Source: Guillardia theta CCMP2712 (lineage: Eukaryota; Cryptophyceae; Pyrenomonadales; Geminigeraceae). Taken from it: DNA of 64,000 nucleotides. Below the pieces are notes generated by a model. That model was not told where the DNA came from. It made no database searches and saw only the letters and a list, made by a program, of their open reading frames with translations. Both the position numbers and the translations under genes were made by a program. The DNA lies in NCBI RefSeq assembly GCF_000315625.1, contig NW_005434633.1, positions 1 through 64,000 on the forward strand, written 5' to 3'. This document shows, one piece after another, positions 43,588-55,393 of this stretch; positions within the stretch are counted from its first letter, which is position 1; each line of letters starts with the position of its first letter.

Positions 43588-46011
43588 ATGTCGAAAGCAA
43601 AACTACTTTTCTACAAGATCGCGCAGAAGACCGTCAATTTCTTCAAAGAGGACGAAGAAACCTTGCGGAAGAAAGAGATCTCAGGACAGACGCCGGTATG
43701 CATGCTTCATCCTCTTCAAGGTTTTGCTGAGATCTTGACCATATCAAAGGTTCACGTGGCGATCAACATCATCCTCCAGATCGGGTTGATCGTGGTGTTC
43801 ATGCTGAATGTAGACCACCAGAAGTATCCTGCTCATCCGAACCCTCCGGCGTACCCTGGTGTTGGACAACCAGGTAGAGCATGCGGCTGTTAGGTATGAG
43901 TCGCTCACTCCTTGACCAAGGTGGTCCTACCTTGCCCCAGCCTGAGCCTGTCATCCCCTTCAAACGGTAAAGGAGGGATACAACAACCTTCCAGCACATT
44001 GTGATCGAATCTCAGGTATCCTGCTGGTTTTGATGTGTGGGGACCAAGACCAGACGGGAGTCTGACTTCTCGGCTCGCGGAGACCGTCATGCAGAACCAG
44101 TTCAAGTAGTTCAACTCTCTTCCGCCTCTCTGAAACCACACTCTGATGCTTCCTCAAAGGTTTTTCATCGAGATCACCACGTATGTTTACCTGGGATTTG
44201 CTCTCCAATACTCCTTCTTGAGGAAGTTCGGATACAGCACCATGTCTTTCGGTCTGCTTCAGGCTACGGTCGCTGCGCAGTGGGGGATCGTCTGGATGCA
44301 GCTGATAGACGTCATACACTGTCAGGTAGTCAACCAAGAGGGGAATATTAACTTGGAAGCTCAATGCTTGTCCAGTACCTCAAGTCAAACTTCATAAACA
44401 TAGATGCGCAATGCACACCGCCATTCACTGCCGAACAGATCTCCCCGACCTATAGTCAGAAGCAGCTCAGACAGGTTCCCTGCTTGTTTGGAAATACTGG
44501 GAGAGGTGCGCTGTTGACGATCGCATTTCGGTTGAACAGGCGTGCTCATGCCAACTGTGGGATGTCATCCATGGCAACAGAAGTATTGTGACAGAGCAGC
44601 CGAATTATGCCCACCATACCCTCATCACGATAGGGAAGATGAACTTTGACAACACGTTTGTCATCACTCTACCCTCTTTGATGGAAGGCCTGTTAGCAAC
44701 GATACCCGTGCAGGTATGTCGGCATTGTGGTCGTAGATGTTGGTGAAAGACTTTTCATCAGATCACGTACGGGATGCTGCTCGGTAAAGTCGGCCCCAGC
44801 CAGCTGATGCTCTGCGCTCTCACCTGCGTGACTTGCTACGGAATCAACTATTGGATCGTCATCTACGTGCTGGGGGCATGGGACCACGTGGGAGGCTCTT
44901 GTATCATACACGCATTCGGCGCTTTCTTTGGCATCGGGTAAGCCATGCGCTGCTCCTTTCATGAGCAACCTGAGAGAATGGTCTAGCTGCACTCTGTTTG
45001 CATCGCCAAAGGGAGTGGCTTCCAACCCGGACAACTCTCCAAGGTGCAGAACAACCTTTCCATGAATTCCAGGTGTGTGAGCGTGTACAGGTACAACGCA
45101 GACGTTCTCTGCACTGTAGGAGTGATCCTGAACTGGATCACCTTTCCATCCATCAATGCATACTTCGCCCCGGCTGCGGCGCAACAAGCAGTGGTCATCA
45201 ACACTTACCTGTCACTTTTCAGCAGTTGTGTAGCATCGATGCTGTTCTCAAGCTTGTACTCACAGCAGTTCAAGTTCGATCCTGCAGACATTCAGCGCTC
45301 TTGCATATCCGGAGGAGTAGCGATCTCTTCAGTGGCCTCCCTCTTCGTTCAACCCTACCAGGCCATGCTGATCGGGTTTGCCGGAGGCTTTGCCTGCAGC
45401 ACCTCCCACAACTTCCTCCGAAAGTTTCTCGAGAAGAAGCTGATGATAACTGACACCGTCGGTGTTGTCAGCCTGCATGCCATCCCCTCCGCCATCGCTT
45501 GGATCGCAGGTGAGCATGCTCGGGTCAGCTCTCAAGCTTGTTCATGTCGACACCTTGCAGGCGTCATCAGCGTGGCTCCTCTCAACACAGCCTACATGGG
45601 GAAATGGGCTGGTACTCAGTACATCTCCCAGCAGACTAAGACGCTGCCCTTCGGATTGGAGTACGGACAAATCTTTCAGCACACCGCTGGCAACGGCGAT
45701 ACAGCTCGTTACCAGGTAACCCCTCTTCAGCTGATAGCAATACCGCCCCCATGCTCCTTCTCCTCCTGACTTTCCTTAAGCTTATAATGTATCCTACCAC
45801 CGTCGCCTTTGCTCTTTCTTCAGGAGCGCTGTGCGGATTTCTAGCGAGGAATGTGAAGGGGCCGTCGGTAGCCCGCAGCTTCTCAGGTGCCTGCATGCTT
45901 GTTGGGTCACCTTGTGCTGAGCTGTGCCTTGAAGATTCTATCTTCTGGTTTGTTCCCGAGGATTTCAGAAAGACAGAGGACCTGATGAGAAAGGAAACGA
46001 CGGCCGTGTGA
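43588..46011 (+). CDS. Rh-type ammonium/CO2 channel (Amt/Rh superfamily)
   Basis: The first exon encodes a cytosolic start (MSKAKLLFYKIAQKTVNFF), then helix VAINIILQIGLIVVFML. Further exons give VYLGFALQYSFLRKFGYSTM, QWGIVWMQLIDVIH, MLLGKVGPSQLMLCALTCV, WDHVGGSCIIHAFGAFFGIG (first pore His), NADVLCTVGVILNWITFPSI, AVVINTYLSLFSSCVASMLF, DIQRSCISGGVAISS, VGVVSLHAIPSAIAWIAG (second pore His) and a C-terminal tail ending TTAV. The GGS...H and LH..P motifs and spacing match Rh glycoproteins more than plant/bacterial Amt. It should conduct NH3 or CO2 across the plasma membrane. About eight exons; some borders are approximate. Confidence 0.85.
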
Positions 46012-46076
46012 GAAGATGGAGGGAGACAGAAATCGCAATTACAATCGTACTTTACATCAAATACAAGGCAAAGAAA

Positions 46077-48057
46077 TCAAGCGAAATGTGAGATATGAAT
46101 GTTCCTAGACGGGGAAGGCTTGAAAGATTCCTTGACATCATCCTGACTGGTGAGTCTCTGTCCCAAGTAGAGGGAGGGATCGCGGTGTATGAATCGAGTC
46201 ACGATGATCTCTGCCTCCACAGAGCAGCCCGGCCTCCTGCCTCCCACCTTGCTAGTGAATGGCCAGGAGTCCACGTTGATAGGTTTCATCACGCAGCCGC
46301 AGCCGCACCATGGACGTCGGTGAGAGCAGAAGCTGTCGCAAGACTCCGCGCCTGGGGAGAAGGACTGTCGGGCCCTGCTGCCCGTTGGCTCCTGACTGCC
46401 AATCACGTCGCCGACTTCTTCGTGGGCAATTGGCTGGCAGGAGAGTTTGCAAGTAGAGGACGAGGAGCTTGCATCCTCGAGCGAGGCCTGGGAGTCACGC
46501 TTGAGGTCCATAGGGCAGGAGGAATCTGTCCAGAGGGGAGAGCTCTGCACGGGAAGAGAATCACATCGAGGAAATCGAGAGGGAGAGCACAAAGGTTACA
46601 TCATCGAATTCGTCGTTCAGCTCTGTGCTGATCATTGTCTTGTTCAAACATCGAGGAATCCAGGAAGGCGAAAAAGTTGACGTCTTCTTCTGCTTGTCAG
46701 TTGCCTTCCAATCCCTCGCTGCCAGCCGTCTGAGCTTCTTCCATATTTTGGATGAGCTGGCGAGTTTCAAAGGTCTGGCATCGGCACCCTCCTCTTTGCT
46801 CTCCTGCGCCCCAGATTTTGATTCAGACTCTTCGCCCTCGCTGCAAGTCTTGACGCTCTCTCCTGTTGCGGGCCGGTCAGCATCGGACTCGCTGTCGTCG
46901 CAGCGTCCACAGGCCGACGCATCATCAGCATTTGCAGGAAAATTCTGGATGTAGAATCTCTGCACCGGCGCTACTCCCCCGATCGAGCGACCTTGCTCTT
47001 TCGCGCTCAGTGGAGCAGGGGTGTAGTCCCGCTGCAATCCTTCGATGTTCATAGAGAAGCTGATCGAGTTGGTCTCACTGTCCCACCCTTGGGTAACATA
47101 GACGTAGGGGTTCTCCACCACCTCAGCGCAGTCTTCGTCGATCTCCTTCAGCATCAGGCTGGTCGTCCACGCGATGTTGCCTTGCTCCTGATCTTTGAAG
47201 ATGCAGTACGCCTCCGGTGATTTGTTCCGACGATTTTGATCTTTATCTGCAAGCTATCGAGTGAGTTCATCTCTCTACAGCACTCGGTTTTATTTCTCAC
47301 CTCCCAGGAACAGCTTCTGACTATCAGCACAAGAAACCTGATATGCCACATGTGAGGGAAGAGCTGTCATGGTCCTCGGAGTTCCTACCTCGGAAGGTTC
47401 AACAGAGGCGTCCCTGTTGCAGTACTTGCTGAGTGAACAAGTTTCTTCACACCCCTCTGTCACGGCCGAGCTCCTGTTTCAAGGTGAGATAGCATCTGCA
47501 CGCATGGCTAGATTCATACTTGAGGCTAGCACTTGCTTCGCCGTCATACTTGCCTGCCACTGTGTCTTCGCATTGATTTCTCCCTGCTTCCTGCTCTCGA
47601 TTTGACTTTTGGAGCCATTCATCGACAAAGCTCAAGTCTTTGCTCGGCTGAATCTCGCTTTCAGCCTTGCGTGAGAGCATTTGGTAGAACAGCAGCACTT
47701 TAGCCTTTTGCTTCAACAAGTCCTCGTTCCGAGAAGCTTGCCTTCCCAGGAACTACAAAGAGAGCGGCGCGTCAGGGCTCGGTCTGGCTATGATGCAGTT
47801 TCACTCACCATCGACGTGAATGGACTGTGCTTTGTCGCCACCTGACTCCGAAGATGGCTCCTACTCACCGACGTGATATCAGAATCTGCCACCGAAACAT
47901 CGTCCTCCGAGTCACAAGGTCCCTCCCGCGGGTCCACGCTAAGAGGGATATCATAGCTCTGCTGTTCATCATCGTCTTCCGTGGCGTCTCCCAAGCCAGG
48001 TCTGGGACTCCTCAATGATTCAAGCATGGTCTCACGAGAGCGTGTTCCGTTCCCCAA
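46077..48057 (-). CDS. Unknown protein, acidic and serine-rich, several exons
   Basis: Start MGNGTRSRETMLESL at 48057. Exons then give SPRPGLGDATEDDDEQQSYD, a helical stretch LLKQKAKVLLFYQMLSRKAE (47.7 kb), SPEAYCIFKDQEQGNIAWTT, NPYVYVTQGWDSETNSIS (47.1 kb), a Ser/Glu/Lys-rich linker and KIWKKLRRLAARDWKATDKQ. The 3' part continues near 46.6 kb in a different frame, so another intron or a frameshift is present, and a final frame runs to 46077. Gly2 might be myristoylated, but the context is weak. No family recognised. Confidence 0.5.
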
Positions 48058-49864
48058 TGGACTACCCCACAGTTATGGATTTCCGGCTGACATAAGGCTA
48101 AAAACACGTCTGCAATGAAAGATGTCAGATACATCAGGTTGAAATCCTGCTTGATCATTGTTGAATCTCCACTCGGCATCTACTGTCTGACCTAGCTCTA
48201 CCAGTACCTTCCTGCTCACACATATGCAAAACCACCAAAACCACCAAAAGAAGATGTCTCCTCTTCTCTCAACGCCTTCAGAAGAAGAAAGTTTTCATCG
48301 GCAGGTTACATTGAATGCATCCTCCCTCCCTCCCTCCTGCATGCCTGCCTGCCTTGCTCCCTGGTCCCACACTGCCATGCGATCCTTCGCGTCCACAAAG
48401 CGCACCGTCCACCCCCACCCGTTCGTTTTAGTACCCCACCCGTATATTTCACCTCTAAATCACCCACCATTACACTCCTTGTTGACCCACCCATCTGTAC
48501 CTCAGGACTTTCCGTCATCGATCCCCGGGGACCACCCCACCCCCTATTGTACTGAGACTCCGGACTTCGGACAGTCACTTCTACCCCGATATCTTTCTTG
48601 TTTGAAGGGGGGTGGGTGGGTGTTCCGTGAAGAGGTAGAACAGGTGAGGCGCCTTTGACGGTGGGTAGGGGTACATCGATGGTAGGGTGGTCGTGACATA
48701 ACATCTATAAATACGGGTAGTTTTAATATCAATTGGTGGGGTGATAATGAAACAGCGAGGGTCACAAAAGATGAGGGGGGGTGTCGGAATTCGGAAAAGC
48801 CTTGAGCTAAAAAGCAATTGTTGACCACCCCACGGTGGAGCGCTGCCAACATTGGTACCACCACTACCACCATGAATCACAGTGTTTGACACCGGTCAGA
48901 GGCCACCGGGGTAATTATTGGGGTAGTCCTACGTACCCCTACCATCACTGTCTCATGTACTACCCTACCCGATTGCATCAGGTGTATAATGAACGAGGGT
49001 CTTCTTAGAGGACCCCGGATGCAGACCTTCCCCTGTCTTCCTAGTTCCAATGACCCCTACCCCTATCAATTATGACCCCTATGTTGACAAGAACTGGTCT
49101 TTGACTGCCACCAGTCCGAATTCCTTTACTCCAGTTGCACACCTCCACCCCCTGGACCATGTACCCCCTGTGTATTCAATCACTGCCCACCTATTCCGTT
49201 TCATTGTGAGACTACGTTTGTAGTACCCCTCCTTAATGATACGTTTAACCCCTATCTAGAGGAGCTCACAGTCACGACTTCTTTCTGTACCCCACCTAAA
49301 CATGACAACCCCTACCCCAGTAACAAATGGGCCTTCTCTCTCAGATACGTCCATACCCCCACCCCGACTGTGCAAGGACCCTTCAAACTATACCCTTCCA
49401 AGAAAACCCCACCCTCTTCAACCATTCCACCCCTACCCCCTAGTAAAGAAGTACCATCCGGGAGGTTGCAGGTGACGGCAAAGTGCTCTGCAGTCGAAGG
49501 GGTGGATCATTTCGGCAGGGGTGGGAGGGACTTGGCAAACAATATCAGCAGGGATCTAGGACGGGTACATTCTCCTGACATGGGTGGGTGGGGTAGTATC
49601 TTTTAGTCCGACATCAGCCCCAACGGACTTGTTTGTTCCAGCCACCCCTCGACAAGTGAAATATCCAATACCCCCACCCTCCAATACATCAAGATACCCC
49701 CTCTTACAAAGTGAAAATAATGTATATAAATACCCGTACTCTCGGGAAAATATTGCCATGGACCCCATATTTTTCATTGGTACCCCCACTTGGGGTAGGC
49801 ATGAACGAGTTCCAAAAAAAACCCCGTAAAATCTAGAAAGAAAGTAAAAAAAAAGTATCAAATA
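48058..49864. repeat. Non-coding tract dense in TACCCCTACC-like motifs
   Basis: From about 48405 to 49830, motifs such as ACCCCTACCCC, TACCCCC and their complements GGTAGGGGTA recur at irregular spacing in both orientations. No frame is protein-like despite several open stretches, which arise because the motif lacks stops. It lies upstream of the minus-strand gene starting at 48057. It may be a promoter-proximal or dispersed repeat region. Confidence 0.6.
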
Positions 49865-50781
49865 ATGATTTTAAGATTCCTAGACTACTACTCTATTGTC
49901 CCGGTACTGATTTTTAATTTAAACTTTGAGTCAACCAACTACCATTGGTCGGTTTGCCTTTCTTTTTCAGCCAATAACAAAAACTCCGATTCTCGTTTGC
50001 TATGCCGCACAGGAGTCAACGCTAGCGCTCGACGTGATGATGGAGACGTGGATCTTCAACTTCTTGGTTGTGATCCGAGGCATGAATTCTTGTTTGAACC
50101 TGGAGCTATGTCGACTGCAAGGGATACTTTGGTGAATTGGCTGGATCATTTGCAATTTACCATGTTCGGTCGTTGTAATCGACAGCATCGCATTGGTCAA
50201 GTAGTCAGACTATGATCCACCATTGCTTTCGCTTCACATTTGCTCAAACTATCTCGACAGTAAGATTAAGAATGACTGCACAGCCAGCCTGTGCCCGGAC
50301 ATTGTGACATCCAAGCTGAAGTCTAGATTTACGCTCGTGATACCGGGAGGCTAACGACAACTGTTTGTGCGAGTCGTGCGTGCCTTATTCAAGAGTCCAA
50401 CCTAAGATGTTTATACAATCCCAATCTTTCTTACCCATTGATAAACAGATTTCCTTCTTCACGTCGCAGCATTAAAAGCAATTTTCTTCAATGGGTAGTT
50501 TTCTCCTGTTATAGCGATGGGTTTCTTGCTTGTCAAGCAAGAAAATTTAAGTCAGAACAGCAAGGAGCATATCGAAAATGAAGGGAGGGAGGAAGTGAGA
50601 TCAGGGAGGAGAAAGCGAGCGAGCGAGCGAGCGAGCGAGTAGTAGGATGCGGTGCAATCAAAAAAAAGAGACTGAAGGGCCTACGGTTTTCTCCCACCGA
50701 AAGCAAAGTTACCGTCAGCGACGATGGTGAGGAGTGTGTCTCAAGCGCGGTTGTTGCGTGCCTCTTGTCTTTTGTAATGAG
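49865..50781. other. No supportable gene
   Basis: A possible coding patch at about 49970-50215 (+) (CDPRHEFLFEPGAMSTARD...) ends at a stop but has no recognised family or partner exon. A (GAGC)n run sits at about 50612-50639. The rest is unremarkable. Confidence 0.4.
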
Positions 50782-51165
50782 ATGAAGGATGAAAACATGA
50801 AAGGGACGATAAGTTGGGGCAGCAGGGCCCGGATAGGAAGAGGAGACAGGAGCAAGAGGACGAGGTTGGAGCAAGAAGAGCACGTGGCAGGGGAACGGAC
50901 AGGGTCAGATAATAAGAGATTCAAGAGAAGAATGCTAGAGTTGCTAAGAATTTCAAGGAATATTGAGATGAGGAGGTTGGATCACGAGATTAGTGAGGAT
51001 GAAAGAAAGGCGGTAGGAAGAGGAGGGAGGTATCAGAGCTTTGCAGGGTGTGAGAGCGCAAGTGAAAGGGGAGCAGCCAGATTGAGTCTGCAGGATCAAC
51101 AAGAAACGCAAGAGGAGGTGCTACTGTTCGAACGTGGTTCGGAAAGAGCAGGACATGCAACCTGA
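50782..51165 (+). CDS. Hypothetical basic protein
   Basis: 127 aa from MKDENMKGTISWG, rich in Arg, Glu and Lys, with a helical stretch RFKRRMLELLRISRNIEMRR. No family recognised. It may be the first exon of the same gene as the frame at 51258-51983, but no convincing splice pair joins them. Confidence 0.35.
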   Translation: MKDENMKGTISWGSRARIGRGDRSKRTRLEQEEHVAGERTGSDNKRFKRRMLELLRISRNIEMRRLDHEISEDERKAVGRGGRYQSFAGCESASERGAARLSLQDQQETQEEVLLFERGSERAGHAT

Positions 51166-51257
51166 TGCAGAAACGTTGCGACCTTGAATGATTTTGCTGA
51201 CGAAACTGTGACAACTCTGTCTTCCGCGATGATTTACTTTCTGCACGCTGCTATGCC

Positions 51258-51983
51258 GTGACGGCTGACTTTTCGTTCCTCGAGGACAATGAGAGCGAGT
51301 TGTATGAAGATGTCCTGAAAGCAGAGAATATGCAATGTGAGCATGAAGAGACTTCAGTGCCACTCGAGCAAAGAAGAACGCAAGAAGTAGAATCAGGATC
51401 AGCGGCTGGATCGATACAACCGAGCCACAACTTCGTTTACCACGAGTCATTTCCTCGTGGCCGGGTGACTCAATCCCAAGTCCTTCCTTGGGAGAAGTGC
51501 ATAACGCTTCTGAATCATGATACGAAGGATAAGAAGATACAAGTCAGTTCGAGCATGGCTGACTCGAGAGTTCACATCATTTCTTCCTACGATGTAGATC
51601 TGAATGACCTGATGAAGAACCTATGGCTGTGGGAGGTGAAATTCGAGATTTTCTTTGTTGAGGAGGAAGCGGAGTGGTTGGATGTCTTCTCATGGAAGAA
51701 GGACCAGAGCTTATTCCACCTCCTTCCCCTCATCTTCCAAGCAGATTTTGTCTGGTGGAAAGTGAAGAACTACAACATGCTTGCGCACAGCTTTCACTTG
51801 AATCAGGAGCGCGTGAGAGTTGGAATGAAAGATTGCATGTCGGAGAAAGTCAACGTTGGACGTGATAGTGGGGCGGAGGACCCAGGAGTGAATCTTGAAA
51901 ATGTACTCGACGACGTTTTGAATCCTTTTCGGCGGCTAAAAGTTGGGTATTCAATGCTCAGCTCCGAGAAGGTCTCGAACTGA
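51258..51983 (+). CDS. Hypothetical acidic protein
   Basis: An open frame of 241 codons beginning at a non-ATG codon, so its 5' end is probably an exon border. It is acidic, with an aromatic-rich middle (LWLWEVKFEIFFVEEEAEW, FQADFVWWKVKNYNML) suggesting a folded domain. The end is LKVGYSMLSSEKVSN. No family recognised. Its length without stops in moderately AT-rich DNA supports coding. Confidence 0.45.
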   Translation: MTADFSFLEDNESELYEDVLKAENMQCEHEETSVPLEQRRTQEVESGSAAGSIQPSHNFVYHESFPRGRVTQSQVLPWEKCITLLNHDTKDKKIQVSSSMADSRVHIISSYDVDLNDLMKNLWLWEVKFEIFFVEEEAEWLDVFSWKKDQSLFHLLPLIFQADFVWWKVKNYNMLAHSFHLNQERVRVGMKDCMSEKVNVGRDSGAEDPGVNLENVLDDVLNPFRRLKVGYSMLSSEKVSN

Positions 51984-51999
51984 TTTCATTACCGTTCGG

Positions 52000-52200
52000 T
52001 GACTCGTTAGTTCTTCCGAAAACTCGTCGGATGTGAGGGACTTGATGGCAGCCTGTGAGTGGCCGCTGGGACCGTCAGCAGGAGGCCGGGCTGGCACCTC
52101 CGACGACTCAATGGCGCGGTGCTGCGCACAGGCTGGCGGCGGCGCGTCAAATGAGTCAACTTTCGGCCAGGCTGGCAGTGCCAGGGCATTCTAGCTGAAC
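52000..52200. repeat. GC-rich block with GACTC/TGAGTCA and GGCTGGC words
   Basis: Contains GTGACTCGTTAGTTCTTCCG, several GGCTGGC/GCCGGGC words and AAATGAGTCAAC. The word GTTCTTCCGA occurs here at about 52012 and in inverted form near 53755, on the other side of the GC-rich gene pair, so the two blocks could be imperfect terminal inverted repeats. Confidence 0.35.
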
Positions 52201-52414
52201 TTTGATTTGTATGATCGTTAGCTACTTAACGACCAATTGCGGCAAGCGAGGACCATCCGTTTTTTAACATTGGTTCTGTCACTTGCACGGTGATCCAATA
52301 AACAAAGCACACGCTGCGAGTAAGAGACCCATCAAGCCTCGTTCTATCTGCTTACCCTGCATCCTGCATCGATTTCAACATGGTTTTGCAAGCTTCTTCT
52401 TGCTCCCCTTCATC

Positions 52415-52800
52415 ATGGTGGGGCTGTGGCTGGTCATGTTCACGCTCTCCAGGATCCCGATATTCTACAGTGAGTACCAGTCGGAGGTGGCCAGGATGTC
52501 CGACGACGAGTGGCTAAGGGACCTCTGCGGCTACAAGAGCTGCGTGGAGTACATCAACGAGGCCGTGCAGTGGGTGCTGGGCTGGGCACCCGCTTCCTCA
52601 TCGCCATCCTCGCGGTCGTGCTGCTCTTCCCGACGCTCCTCTACCCGATCTACAGCGCCCAGCTCAACCGCATGGCGGACCGGCGCGTCATGTCGTTCTA
52701 CCACACCCCCTACGGGATGGACTACCACATGCAGTCGCACCGGTACCCGCTCATCACGGAGGTGCAGGACCCGCACGAGGACATCAAGAAGCTGGTCTGA
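52415..52800 (+). pseudogene. Two-helix membrane protein, frameshifted
   Basis: The first frame reads MVGLWLVMFTLSRIPIFYSE (membrane segment) to CVEYINEAVQWVLG. It must shift near 52585 into the frame TRFLIAILAVVLLFPTLLYP (second membrane segment), which runs to VQDPHEDIKKLV and a stop. At the break lies a 5-nt tandem duplication TGGGCTGGGC; removing one unit joins the frames. Third positions are very GC-rich compared with neighbouring genes. The 5' end may include an upstream exon. No family recognised. A base-call error cannot be excluded. Confidence 0.55.
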
Positions 52801-52819
52801 CCTTCTATTAGACGCCGGC

Positions 52820-53617
52820 TCACATCAGCACCCCCTCCGCCACGCCCAGGCAGCCCAGAGTGGTGACGACGGCGAAGTCCCTCCTCTTGGTGGAGATGGT
52901 CCTCACCTTGAGCAGGGGGCGGTCCTCAAGGGTGAAGCCGTGATCCTCTCCATCTCCCTCTGCATCAGCTCCAGCGCCTCGTCCTTGAACGGCATGCTGT
53001 GCACCTTGCAGTTGCTCCTGAACTCGGCGAGGGAGTGGGTCGCGATGTCCATGGCCGGGACGCTTCGCAGGTCCCCCCTGGCGGTGATGCTGTTGTAGGT
53101 CATGATGGGCTTGTCGAAGCCGAGGATGCGCGAGACGTAGTCGGGCGAGCCGACCGCCACGTGCCGCTGCAGCTGCTGGTTGATGTGGTGGTGCTGGAGG
53201 ATGTGCTCGTTGTCGTCCCCGATGGCGGTGACGACGGAGGTCAGGACGCGGAGGGGTGCGTCCTCCTTCTGCTTCATCGTCACCGTCACCTCCTCCGTCA
53301 TCACGGAGCCGTTGAAGCAGACTGAGGTGCGGCTCAGGCGGAGGCTGCCCAGCTCGGACTGCTCGATGCTCCAGTCCCCGCTGTAGAGCTGGATGTTGTG
53401 CAACGTGCTCGTCGATCCCACGGTGACGGTCTGCTTGAGCTGCATGGGGTTAATCACCTTCACCCCCGCCTCGTTGGCCTTGATGCTGCGGCAGGCGGCG
53501 CCCCAGGCCCGGCCGAGGTCGCCGAACTTCTGCAGCAGTCCCACCTCGTCCTTGTCCACCACGTGGCGACATGGGTTCCGTCCGGATGGTCAAGCCGAGC
53601 CCCTGCCTCATGATCAT
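52820..53617 (-). pseudogene. Unknown GC-rich protein with at least two frameshifts
   Basis: Protein-like sequence runs from MIMRQGLGLTIRTEPMSP (frame 1) into HVVDKDEVGLLQKFGDLG ... GDWSIEQSELGSLRLSRTSV ... FDKPIMTYNSITARGDLRSV (frame 2), then EDHGFTLEDRPLLKVRTIST (frame 3) and a terminal hydrophobic FAVVTTLGCLGVAEGVLM. Frame changes are near 53570 and 52945. It converges with the two-helix gene with a 19-nt gap. GC content and codon use are like that gene and unlike the rest of the window. No family recognised; it may be transferred DNA, a decayed gene, or poorly sequenced. Confidence 0.5.
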
Positions 53618-55393
53618 CGAGTCCAGCTGCTTCTGCCTGCTGCAGCTCCTCGCAAGCTCGCTCCACTGCTGCGATTCACGGCGGTGGAGTCGTCAGTGGT
53701 CGATTCAGGATTTTATCCGATGATCACTGTCAAGCCGCAGTGAGTCGCCAAACTCGGAAGAACAACAAAGCTGAGTACGGAAGCTACTGTGACAGAGTCG
53801 GTCGGAGTCGCGGAACTCAGTTCAGCCTTGAAGGACTGACTCGGAGCAGTGTCGGACTAGTAACTTGAGAGATTAACATTTACACTTGCATCCTATTACA
53901 ATGTTTCTATGAGCAAAGATCTAGTATCTTAGACGAGAATATTATCAGTCTTTTAGCCTCGATGTTCATCATCATTACTAATCTACATCAAGGCAAGCAG
54001 ATCGACTGCCTACAAGCGCTACAAGCTCAGAACAACGTACACTAGATGTACATGAACCAACGCAATTTGCAGGAAATGTCGTACAAAAAAACGCTTCAAA
54101 CACAAAAATTCCACATAAAGACCATTGTACAGGTAAGAACTTTCTCCAAACGTGTGACAGAATGCCAACTTTAACCGTTTTCCTCTGCTTTGCACCGCTG
54201 GAGCAGCATGGCAATCGATTCGTAGGGGATCAACTAAAAGTTTCTCTTTACTCGAAGTAAAGTTTTAAAATTCATATCTAAATATCTAAAAAACAGACTT
54301 TTAAAAGGCCAAAAAAAACAAGTGGTCAATTGAACACCCCTACCCCCCACCCTGTGACCTTCTGCCATGGGCATGAGAGGGCTGGCTTGTTTACAATGCC
54401 GGAAGTTGGTGAGTAAGAGCGGTGAGAGAAGGGGAAAGGGAGGAAGGAGGTGAGGGAAGGAAGAAGACAAGAAGGTGAGCGAAGGAAGAAGAGGTTAACA
54501 CGATGTAGAAGAACAAAAAGTAGCAAAACAGAGCAAAACAGAGAAAACAGAAATGAGGAAGTCCAGTGAAGTAGGGAGGTCTGGAACAAAATGAGATCTG
54601 ATGCTCTAGACTACAAGACACAGACCAACGCATACCGCTATAAGATGAGGAGCGTTGTGAAAGAAGTCACACAGCACTTAGAGCAATGAAATAGCCTGCA
54701 AGACAGAGCAAGGTGGGAAGCAAAGGAATGGGTTTGATGTGTGTGGCATCAACGAAGCTCAAAGAGGGGGCATCCAGTCCGCATGATGTGAAGTGGCCTT
54801 GTGAAACAGAAGAAAAAATGCGACGGAGAGATCCCCTGCCTCAACTGTACGAGCAGAGGTCTGTTGCTCGCACTGAATAGTTTGCAACCTAACCTTCATA
54901 TCTGTGCAGGACAAGCGCACGTATGCTCCCGGGCAGAGCTGAAAGTGCGGTGTTGATGTGCACCTCGAGGAGGCTGACAGTAGCTGATAGGAGGCGTGTG
55001 CATTTTGCAAGAAGAGGAAGATCAGATGCGACAAGATGCGGCCATGTCCGAGCAGAGGCACTCTTGTACGTACACTCACTTGTGTGCAGGCTCGCGGTGT
55101 GTATCGAGCGGACGGCAGACTGAATGCATGGGATCAGATGAGATAGAGATAGAGCGTGGTTGATGTATGAGCTGGTTGATGTATGAGCTGATACCCAACA
55201 TCAGGACACACTCTGGATCTCTCCGACGACCAAGATGTGAATCTCGGAGGCTGCAAGTGTCTTTGCATGTTGACATGAGCTTGATTGTGCAGCTCGCGGA
55301 TCCTCCTACAAGTGATTTCGTCGAAAGCTCGATTGCAGACGAGTACTCCCCGTAACGAGCGTCGACGGGTGTTGCACGGGGGATCTGATCTGC
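53618..55393. other. Intergenic; GC-rich flank then AT-rich DNA
   Basis: A GAGTCG/GACTC-rich segment (53690-53870) is followed by AT-rich sequence (53870-54310) and a short C-rich motif (54333-54352). A small exon-like piece at 54593-54688 (MRSDALDYKTQTNAYRYKMR) ends in a stop after about 30 codons and could be an upstream exon, but is not supported further. Confidence 0.4.
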
